A stretch of DNA of 64,000 nucleotides, from NCBI GenBank assembly GCA_014529385.2, contig CM043969.1, forward strand, positions 19,516,446-19,580,445, written 5' to 3'. Below are positions 52,399 through 61,953 of the stretch, in pieces; the stretch's first letter is position 1; the number at the start of each line of letters is the position of its first letter. The notes under the pieces are model-generated. The model was not told where the DNA came from. It saw nothing but the letters and a program-made list of their open reading frames with translations, and searched no databases. The stretch comes from Adiantum capillus-veneris. Taxonomy: Eukaryota; Streptophyta; Polypodiopsida; Polypodiales; Pteridaceae. A program made the position numbers and the translations under genes.

Positions 52399-53860
52399 TG
52401 TGACTGCTATCTATCCTTTTTGTTGATTTCTTTCTTATTATCTATTTACTTTCACGTTTTGGAAACACCCCTCGGGAAATCTAACTGCCCTGCATTGCAT
52501 AGCTAGTGTGGAACTGTCCAGAGGGAGTCCAGGCCTGAGGACAAGAGAGCACTAAAGTTGGACAAGGACTATGGTTAGCCAAGTGGGGTCATTGACTAGC
52601 CAAACTGGAATCCTTTGTTACAGAGGCTACATGTCAGTTCTGGGTGTGGCTGCAGTGTACAAAGAGGGTCAGATGACCTAGAAAGATACAATGGCAGCAT
52701 CTCCTAAAATTTAGGGAACTGCTATTTTGGGACTTGAAAATGTGTTTGCGTCATTACCTCCGGAATGACAAGGAGAACATTTTCTTACTCTACCGTGAAG
52801 TCAACTGGGCGACCGGTTGGGAGATTTTTAGGCGGCAACCCCGAAACGGGAAAATGCTTGTAAATGTGCCAAGTGGCACCTTCTGGTGCACTTTCCTCAT
52901 GCAACAAGAAGTGGCACTGAATTTAGGAGGAGGAGGGCTCATTTTCATATTTTGTCACAGGTTAAGAGCTATGGAGTGCTTGCTTTCCCTCTTATGCACA
53001 GTGCGGTGCCAAGAGTGATGCCCTGCACACTACACACTGCCCTCTCTCCCCCCTTTGGCAGTATGTTATGCCCCACTAGTGGGCTCTTCATTTGACCAAT
53101 GTACAGTTGTGTGGGTTCATGCGCGATTGTCGAGGCAAGAGCCTCTTGCACAGGTACTGGATTAGCTAGCGGCTAATCCCCCGCAGGTACAGGTGATTCG
53201 GAGAGGTTTCACACTCGAAATCTCGTCCGATTCAAAGGGCAAGTAGCCCTACAGGTGCGAGAGCTCGGGGACTTGCTACGGATGCGACCGGCACGCGAAA
53301 CGAAGCCCGAAACAGTAAATTACAGCCTGCTGTGTATTTTTGCAGGTTTAGGGTTTTGGCCCTAAACGGACCCTAATACCCCCAGGAGGTTCGGGGACGC
53401 AAGGGGACTGCTGTATAGGCGATCTGGCGCATTTTCAGGGCTGAAAACAGAGAATTCAGCGTGCTGCAGATTCTCGCCAGGTTTTGCAAAGTGCCCGTAT
53501 GCGTCGGGAAAGTCATTTAATGCGTGGGAATACTGACCGTGAAGGGTTCTAGTACAGTTATGCTACCGAAATCAGGCCAGAACAGTCAAAATTCAGCCAA
53601 GGTTGTGCGGGGCAGCTTGGAAAGAACCACAGCGTTTATTCCCTCTTTTAAACAATAAAGAAATACCGAAAGGGGCGCCTAAGTTAGGGCCAATTTAGTG
53701 TCGGTCTACTCATACAGGTGCAATCTAGCAGCCTGTATCCCTCTCCCCTTTGTTGTCTCTTGAAAGTACAGGTAGAATAGACGACTAATAATGGGTGAAA
53801 GCTAAATCAAGGTTTGAAGTAAAGTCTACCGCCCTTTTTGGATTGAAGAGGCCGGTTTCA
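52399..53860 (+). repeat. Gypsy-B LTR, copy 1
   Basis: 1,462 bp, from TGTGACTGCTATC to GCCGGTTTCA. It is collinear with 58393-59859 except for a block at about 52,735-52,965 that is strongly different. A hairpin GGATTAGC-TAGCG-GCTAATCC lies near 53,158-53,178. The left edge is set by the end of homology with the second copy and by the integrase relic before it; the right edge by TG/CA symmetry and the primer-like site that follows. Confidence 0.75.
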
Positions 53861-53877
53861 TGGTTCCATCGACGGGA
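53861..53877 (+). promoter_or_regulatory. Gypsy-B primer-binding site candidate (tRNA-Glu-like), copy 1
   Basis: TGGTTCCATCGACGGGA directly follows the CA at 53860. It resembles the complement of a plant tRNA-Glu 3' end (TGGTTCCGTCGCCGGGA or similar, from memory) with about two to three mismatches, and it does not fit initiator-Met tRNA. The same 17 bases recur at 59860. Confidence 0.5.
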
Positions 53878-53967
53878 CTAAATCACTTTTTCCCATAGAA
53901 GTGAACCTTGGTCAGATTGGGCTTGAAGACACAAGGGATCATAGACCAGACATAGGGAATTGCAATT

Positions 53968-55041
53968 ATGGCTGACAGACCAGATGATGTGACTGAAGAG
54001 GTTTCCTCTTCACAGGGTCAACAGACACATGAAGTGGGTGAGTCCTCAAGACCACCACAGATTGATGATGATATATTCAGGACCCAGTTGACTACTGTTG
54101 TGGCTATGTTCACACAAGTAATGCAGAATCCGAGGTTTTTAGCCTTTTTGCAACCTCCTGTTCCGTCTCAGCAAGTTGGGTCACTGGATCATATTCAAAA
54201 GCCTGTTAAGGCTCGAGCACAGGTGATTCATACTGCACAGTCAATGGAAACACCTGTACACTTAACGGAGAACATGCAGTCTCCACAACCTGTGCCTAAG
54301 GTGCAAGAACAAGTGGCTGAGATGCCAATCTTTCAAGCTGTACCAGTTCAGCCAGCCACTTTTCAGCAGCCTATAGCTGGTTCTAATGGGCAGGGAAGCA
54401 ACCTACAGGCTATGCAACAGTTCTTCCCACCACCTTCAGTACACCCTAGCTATTTTGGAGGTGGATCGGTATTCCAGAGCATGGCTGGTCATGCACCTGG
54501 AAATCAGTTTTACACACCAGGAACGATGATGCCTAACCCCATGTATGGTGTCACGGGCATGCTACCAGGGTTTCAAAGCACTCACGGCCAATTTGGGATG
54601 CCACAGACAAATTTTGGTATGGTTGGAATTACAAATCAGCAGCCAAATATGGCATTTCCAGGTCAAGTTAATAGCGGCCAAGGAACACAGATGAACCCTA
54701 ATAGTGTTCCCATGTTTCAGTCACTTCCGTATGACAATTTAACGCCGCTGGAGAGGCCAACTCCGTACAAAGAAGGTGGCAAAGGTGTGACTTTCACGAC
54801 CTTTACAGGGTTTGATGACAGGAAGAAGGCTCTCTCATTCCTCCAACAGTTTGACAAGGCCTATGCAGGGGGAAACTTTACAGAGGCTTCAAAGGTCCGC
54901 AAGGCAGCCACTTTCTTGACAGGGAATGCGGGACAATGGTGGGCAAGAAAAATTCAGCCAAGAAGCACGTTCCCAATGAGGCTCCTAAAGGGACTCAGGA
55001 GTCAGCCAACGCAAGGAAAGGCAAAGCTTCGGCTGAATTAG
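53968..55041 (+). pseudogene. Gypsy-B copy 1 gag, truncated by an internal deletion
   Basis: Starts MADRPDDVTEEVSSSQGQQT, the same start as in copy 2. It has an N-terminal Gln/Pro/Met-rich half and then the capsid start (GFDDRKKALSFLQQFDKAYAGGNFTEASKVRKAATFLTG in two blocks). At AGQWW the sequence jumps across what are 379 bases in copy 2 (60964-61342), shifting the frame to a stop at 55041. The main capsid part (WIYFKQIFAAAWLSDDF to KGLRKYC in copy 2) is missing. A further 21 bases are missing near 54,523. Confidence 0.9.
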
Positions 55042-58000
55042 AAAAGGGACCAACGAAGAAATGGAAAAGACGTTTTCCTCGCAAGTCGGAAGAGCAAAAG
55101 AAGGTCCTAAGGTCAGAAAACAAATGCTTCATCTGTGAGCAGCCTGGCCACATTGCTTACAATTGTCCTACAAAGAAAAGGCCAGCTGATTCTGAAGACA
55201 AGGAGGACAAGAAAGGAAAGAAGCCCATGGCTGGTCTAGTGCCAGATATGGTGGGCGACAAGCCAAATTCAGATGCAAGTGAGCTTTGCAGAGCATGGGG
55301 AAAGGTTAGGGATCAAACAATGCTCATCTTCTTTGATCCAGGTACCAAAGCCAACTTCATTTCCCCAGAATTGGCTTCAAAGTTGGGAATAAGACCTGAA
55401 GAGATGGGGTATACAACAGAGGCAGGTTTGGCATGTCCTGGCCATACAGAGGCTGTGACACCCATCATTGGAAAGTTACGTCTACATATCCAGTCCTATG
55501 TAGATGCTGAAGAATTTTACATCATGCCACTGGACGGATGTGATGTGTTGTTGGGTATTCCTTGGTTATTTCGTGTACAGGGAATCATGGATGTCTACAA
55601 CAAAAAGATCACTGTACAGAGCAAGGGAAAGACTCACATTCTGGATGTAAAGCTTAAAGGGGAGTCTATTCCCACTGTATCAGCTTCTGCTATTACTTCT
55701 GTAATGAAAAAGCATCTTTCTGCGTACTTGGTTTTTGCACGTGAAGTGTCAGATTGTGATGAATCAAATTTATCTGTGCTAGATAAAGAAAGGTCAATGT
55801 TTTTACAACAGTATAGTGACTGTTTTTCATATTCATTACCGTCTCAATTACCGCCAGAGAGACCCGAGGACCATGCGATAGATTTGGTGCCAGGCAATAG
55901 CCCACCAAATAAGCCTCCGTACAGGGTTAGTGCGGCTCAACAGAAAGAGATAATGGGCCAAGTACAGGAGTTGTTAGAAAAGGGGCTGATTCAACCCAAT
56001 TCATCTCCATTCTGTTCTCCAGTGTTGTTGGTGCAGAAAAAGGATGGCTCATGGCGTATGTGCATCGATTACCGTGCACTGAACAAGAATACCATCAAGA
56101 ATAGGTTCCCTATACCTAGAATTGATGATATTCTAGACAAATTAGAAGGAGCAGCTATGTTTAGCACGATAGATCTAAAGAGTGGGTACCATCAAATCCG
56201 CATTAGATCAGAGGATGTGCACAAGACTGCTTTTAGAACAACGTTTGGCCTTTACGAATTTTTAGTGATGCCCTTTGGTCTCACAAATGCTCCTGCTACG
56301 TTCAATAGGATGATGGACAAAATTTTCCGTCCACACCAGCAGTTTGTTGGTACATTCTTTGATGATATGATAGTCTACTCAAAGAATGAAGAGGAGCATA
56401 GGCATCACTTGGCCATTGTGTTCGAAGAGCTACGCAGTCATAGGTTGCTCATCAATGCAAAGAAAAGTGAGTTTTTTCTGGAAGAGATTCATTTTCTGGG
56501 ACACATTGTCTCAAAGGCCGGTGTCAGAATGGATCCTGCAAAAGTTGAAGCGATCAAGTCATGGCCAGATTTGAAGACGGTGCATGATGTCCGAAGTTTC
56601 TTGGGACTATGCTCCTATTACAAAAGGTTTATCCGAAATTTCGCTGAGATTGCTTCACCTTTACATGCTCTTCAAAAGAAGGCAGTCACCTTTAGATGGA
56701 CACAGAAAGAGATTTCAGCTTTTAATCTCTTAAAGGAAAAGATGACTTCGGATCCAGTCATTGTGTTGCCAGATCTTAGGAAGTCATTTGTGGTCCAGTG
56801 TGATGCCTGTGGTAGTAGCATTGGTGCAGTGCTAATGCAAGATGGCAGGGTAGTAGCCTATGAGAGCAGAATTTTGCAAGGGCCAGAGATGACCATGCAG
56901 GTCTATGAGAAAGAGTTACTGGCTGTGATTCATGCGCTCTTAAGTTGGAAACACTACTTGCTAGGTGCAGATTTCGTTGTCCAAACGGACCATGAGACCT
57001 TGCGATACTTCTTGACACAGACAAAGTTATCTGAGAAGCATATGAGATGGGCAAATATCTTGTCCATGTTCCACTTTCAGATTGTGCATGTGGAAGGCAA
57101 GAAGAACGTTGTGGCTGATGTCTTGTCGAGGAAGCCACAAATTTCAACTGTGTCGATTCCTTATCATCATGCACTTGATGATATGAGGGAACAGTATGAA
57201 AATGATGAAGATTTGGCAAGGGTCTTCAAGCAGCTAATGGATGGACAACGTCATGAACACTATCTTCTCAAAGATGGGTTCATGATGATGCATGGCAGAT
57301 TGTGTGTCACAATGCCATTGCGACGCAAAGTTATAGAAGAGAGTCATGTCCCACCGTATGCAGGGCATCGTGGTATCGATGCTACAGTTAAAGCGGTTGA
57401 GACATTCTTCTATTGGCCTACATTGAGAAGAGATGTGGATGCCTTTCTGCGAGAATGCCTAATTTGCCAGAAGGTCAAGTTTGACAGGCAAAAGGCACCA
57501 GGGTTATTGCAACCACTACCTATTCCAGATAAACCATGGGAAAGTACTGCTATGGATTTTATCTTTGATCTTCCGAGAACGCAGACAAGAAACGATGGTA
57601 TTTGGACCATCATTTGCAGATTCAGCAAGCAGGCTCATTTTATTCCTGTCAGGAAGAAGATAAAGCCAGATCAGATGGCACACTTGTTTATGAGCAATAT
57701 TTTCAAGTATCATGGCATGCCACAGTCAATTGTTAGCGACCGTGATCCACGCATGACAAGTTTGTTCTGGAGAGGCTTGTTTGAGAATATGGGCACAACG
57801 ATCAAATTCTCTTCGTCATTTCATCCTCAAACAAATGGGCAGTCAGAAGAGGCAAATTCTATTGTCCTAGATCTGCTGAAGTGTTATGTGTCAGAGCATA
57901 AAGGAAAGTGGGAGCAGTATTTGCCATTGGTGGAGTATGCATACAATAATACAGTGCATTCATCAACTGGCAAGGCACCTTCTGAGATAGTTGAAGGTGG

Positions 58001-58397
58001 CAAGAAAGTTCCTCCCATACTGCATACAAAGGACAAGATATTTGAAGCAGATAAGTATGTTCAGGACATGGATGAAATGTACAAGAAGGTCAAAGTGGCC
58101 TTAGAAAAGACTTAGGCAAAGCAAAAGAAAGCAGCTGATCGTCACCGTCGTGAAGTGGTATATTCACTTGGTGATTGGGTGCTTTTACGCTTTGAAAAGG
58201 CAAGGTTAAAGAAGATGAAGGGCAAGGAAAGACTGTTTCCAAAGCTCAGCATGCGTTACTATGGGCCTTTTCAAGTGTGCGACATAATCAGTGATGTTGC
58301 ATATAGGCTGAAATTGCCTGACAGTTGGAAGATTCACAATGCGTTTCATGTGAGTCTTCTCAGACCCTATGTGGGTGATGTTGTCACCAATGTGTGA
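54936..58397 (+). pseudogene. Gypsy-B copy 1 pol: knuckle, protease, RT, RNase H, integrase; one nonsense codon
   Basis: The 1,059-codon frame (54936-58115) has zinc knuckle CFICEQPGHIAYNC (about residue 65), protease with FFDPGTKANF (about 135; Asp-Pro-Gly), reverse transcriptase with [13 protein letters not shown] and FFDDMIVYS (about 474), RNase H with QCDACGSSIGAVLM (about 621), and integrase with HVPPYAGHRG, CLICQKVKF, AMDFIFDLP, VSDRDPRM and SEEANS. A TAG at 58113-58115 (CAG in sense) interrupts it. The same product resumes as KKAADRHRREVVYSLGDWVLLRF through HVSLLRPYVGDV to a TGA at 58395-58397. Catalytic residues are intact. The end overlaps the LTR start. Confidence 0.92.
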
Positions 58398-59859
58398 CTA
58401 CTATCTATCCTTTTTGTTGATTTCTTTCTTATTATCTATTTACTTTCACTTTTTGGAAACACCCCTCGGGAAATCTAACTGCCCTGCATTGCATAGCTAG
58501 TGTGGAACTGTCCAGAGGGAGTCCGGGCCTGAGGGCAAGAGAGCACTAAGGTTGGACAAGGACTATGGTTAGCCAAGTGGGGTCATTGACTAGCCAAAGT
58601 GGAACCCTTTGCTACAGAGGCTACATTTCAGTTCTGGATGTGGCCGCAGTGTACAAAGAGGGTCGGATGACCTAGAAAGATACAATGGCAGCATCTCCTA
58701 AAATTTAGGGAACTGCTATTTTGGGACCTGAAAATGTCTTCGCGTCATTACGTGCAGTTTGACATGGGGATCATTTTGTTACTCTGTGGCCAAGTCAACA
58801 GAGGCTGCAGGTGAGATATTTTTAGACCCGAGGGTCTAAAGCGGGAAAATGCACAAATGAGTGACACTTGGCACTTTGAGGCCAGTTTACTACTTATAGA
58901 GAAGGCAAAAACGTGATTTATAGTTGGGAGGCTCATTTTGCAAGTCTCTGTCACAGGTTAAGAGCTATGGAGTGCTTGCTTTCCCTCTTATGCACAGTGC
59001 GGTGCCAGGAGTGATGCCCTGCACGCTACGCACTGCCCTCTCTCTCCCCTTTGGCAGTATGTTATGCCCCTCTAGTGGGCTCTTCATTTGACCAATGTAC
59101 AGTTGTGTGGGTTCATGCGCGATTGCCGAGGCAAGAGCCTCTTGCACAGGTACTGGATTAGCTAGCGGCTAATCCCCCCGCAGGTACAGGTGAATTCGGA
59201 GAGGTTTCACGCCAGAAATCTCGTCCGATTCAAAGGGCAAGTAGCCCTACAGGTGCGGGAGCTCGAGGACTTGCTAGGGATGCGACCGGCACGCGGAACG
59301 GAGCCCGAAACAGTGAATTACAGCCTGCTGTGTATTTTTGCAGGTTTAGGGTTTTGGCCCTAAACGGACCCTAATACCCCCAGGAGGTTCGGGGACGCAA
59401 GGGGACCGCTGTACAGGTGATCTGGCGCATTTTCAGGGCTGAAAACAGAGAATTCAGCGTGCTGCAGATTCTCGCCAGGTTTTGTAAAGTGCCCGTATGC
59501 GTCGGGAAAGTCGGCCAATGCGTGGGAATACTGACTGTGAAGGGTTCTAGTACAGTTATGCTGCCGAAATCAGGCTGGAACAGTGGAAATTCAGCCGAGT
59601 TTGTGCGGGGCAGCTTGTAGGGAACCACAGCGTTTATTCCCTCTTTTGAACAATAAAGAAATACCGAAAGGGGCGCCTAAGTTAGGGGCCAATCTGGTGT
59701 CTGTCTACTCATACAGGTGCAATCTAGCAGCCTGTATCCCTCTCCCCTTTGTTGTGTCTTGAAAGTACAGGTAAAATAGACGACTAATAATGGGTGAAAG
59801 CTAAATCAAGGTTTAAAGTAAAGTCTACCGCCCTTTTCGGATTGAACAGGCCGGTTTCA
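58393..59859 (+). repeat. Gypsy-B LTR, copy 2 (shared by both internal regions)
   Basis: 1,467 bp, TGTGACTACTATC to GCCGGTTTCA. It is nearly identical to copy 1 outside about 58,735-58,955, where it carries an unrelated-looking 200-bp block (GTTTGACATGGGGATC, GAGGGTCTAAAGCGGG). Shared landmarks include CAGGTACTGGATTAGC, the hairpin, and GGGTTTTGGCCCTAAACGG. Confidence 0.8.
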
Positions 59860-59876
59860 TGGTTCCATCGACGGGA
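59860..59876 (+). promoter_or_regulatory. Gypsy-B primer-binding site candidate (tRNA-Glu-like), copy 2
   Basis: TGGTTCCATCGACGGGA, identical to copy 1, immediately after the LTR's terminal CA. Confidence 0.5.
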
Positions 59877-59966
59877 TTAAATCACTTTTTTTCATAGAAG
59901 TGAGCCTTGGTCAGTTTTGGGCTTGAAGACACAGGGGATCATAGACCAGACACAGGGAATTGCAAT

Positions 59967-61953
59967 TATGGCTGACAGACCAGATGATGTGACTGAAGAG
60001 GTTTCCTCTTCACAGGGTCAACAGACACATGAAGTGGGTGAGTCCTCAAGACCACCACAGACTGATGATGATATATTCAGGACCCAGTTGGCTACTGCTG
60101 TGGCTATGTTCACACAAGTAATGCAGAATCCGAGGTTTTTAGCCTTTCTGCAACCTCCGGTTCCGTCTCAGCAAGTTGGGTCACTGGATCATATTCAAAA
60201 GCCTGTTAAGGCTCGAACACAGGTGATTCATACCGCACAGTCAATGGAAACACCTGTACACTTGACGGAGAACATGCAGTCTCCACAACGTATGTCTAAG
60301 GTGCAAGAACAGGTGGCTGAGATGCCAGTTTTTCAAGCTGTACCAATTCAGCCCGCCACCTTTCAGCAGCCTATAGCTGGTTCTAATGGGCAGGGAAGCA
60401 ACTTACAGGCTATGCAACAGGTCTTCCCACCACCTTCAGTACACCCTGGCTATTTTGGAGGTGGATCCGTATTCCAGAGCATGGCTGGTCATGCACCTGG
60501 AAATCAGTTTTATACGCCAGGAACAGTGTTTGCGGGTGCTCAAACGATGATGCCTAACCCCATGTACAATGTCATGGGTATGCAACCAGGGTTTCAGAGC
60601 ACTCAGGGCCAATTTGGGATGCCACAGGCAAATTTTGGTTTGGCTGGAATTATAAATCAGCAGCCAAATATGGCATTTCCAGGTCAAGTTAATAGCGGCC
60701 AAGGAACACAGATGATCCCTAATAGTGTTTCCATGTTTCAGTCACTTCCATATGACAATTTAACGCCGCTGGAGAGGCCAACTCCGTACAAAGAAGGTGG
60801 CAAAGGTGTGTCATTCACGACCTTTACAGGGTTTGATTACAGGAAGAAGGCTCTTTCATTCCTCCAGCAGTTTGACAAGGCCTATGCAGGGGGAAACTTT
60901 ACAGAGGCTTCAAAGGTCCGCAAGGCAGCCACTTTCTTGACAGGGAATGCGGGACAATGGTGGACAACTTTATTGCTTCAAGGGCAAGCTCCGTCCACAT
61001 GGATTTACTTTAAGCAGATTTTTGCAGCAGCATGGTTATCTGATGACTTTGAAGCAGATGTCATGACAGAATGGCACCAGCTTAATGCTGCTACTTGCAA
61101 GAATCTGGATGATTACAATCGGAAGTTTTGGAAAGCTCTACTTCCAGTAACTTCCTATAGGTTTGTGCCATTGACAGAACAGATTGAAAAATACTGTTGT
61201 GGCCTACCCAAAGGATTGAGAAAATACTGCACGAAGACAAAAGTCACTACTTTGATGCAGCTCATCGAGGTAGCAAACACTGGCAATGGTTTGCTCAAGG
61301 GAGAAGATTGTGAATTTAACACTGGCGTCAAGGCAGGATCAGGCAAGAAAAATTCAGCCAAGAAGCAGGTTCCCAATGAGGCTCCTAAAGGGACTCAGGA
61401 GTCAGCCAACGCAGGGAAAGACAAAGCTACGGCTGAATCAGAAAAGGGACCAGCGAAGAAATGGAAAAGACGTTTTCCTCGCAAGTCAGAAGAGCAAAAG
61501 AAGGTCCTGAGGACAGAGAACAAATGCTTTATATGTGAGCAGCCTGGCCACATTGCTTACAACTGTCCTACAAAGAAAAGGCCAGCTGATTCTGAAGACA
61601 AGGAAGACAAGAAAGGAAAGAAGCCCATGGCTGGTCTAGTGCCAGATATGGTGGGCGACAAGCCAAATTCAGATGCAAGTGAGCTTTGCAGAGCATGGGG
61701 AAAGCTTAGGGATCAAACAGTGCTTATCTTCTTTGATCCAGGTGCCAAAGCCAACTTCATTTCCCCAGAATTGGCTTCAAAGTTGGGAATCAGACCTGAA
61801 GAGATGGGGTATACAGCAGAGGCAGGTTTGGCATGTCCTGGCCATACAGAGGCTGTGACACCCATCATTGGAAAGTTGCGTCTACATATCCAGTCCTATG
61901 TAGATGCTGAAGAATTTTACATCATGCCACTGGACGGATGTGATGTGTGTTAG
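59967..61953 (+). CDS. Gypsy-B copy 2 gag and protease start, ends at a frameshift
   Basis: The start MADRPDDVTEEV at 59967 matches copy 1; the frame is open upstream to 59917 but those residues are leader. Full gag is present: Gln/Pro/Met-rich N-terminus, capsid with FVPLTEQIEKYCCGLPKGLR, Lys-rich linker, and knuckle CFICEQPGHIAYNC. The protease begins with LIFFDPGAKANFISPELASK and IGKLRLHIQSYVDAEEFY. At 61,943 one base is missing relative to copy 1 (GATGTGTGTTAGG versus GATGTGTTGTTGGG), producing CDVC and a stop at 61953. Gag and pol form one frame in this family. Confidence 0.92.
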
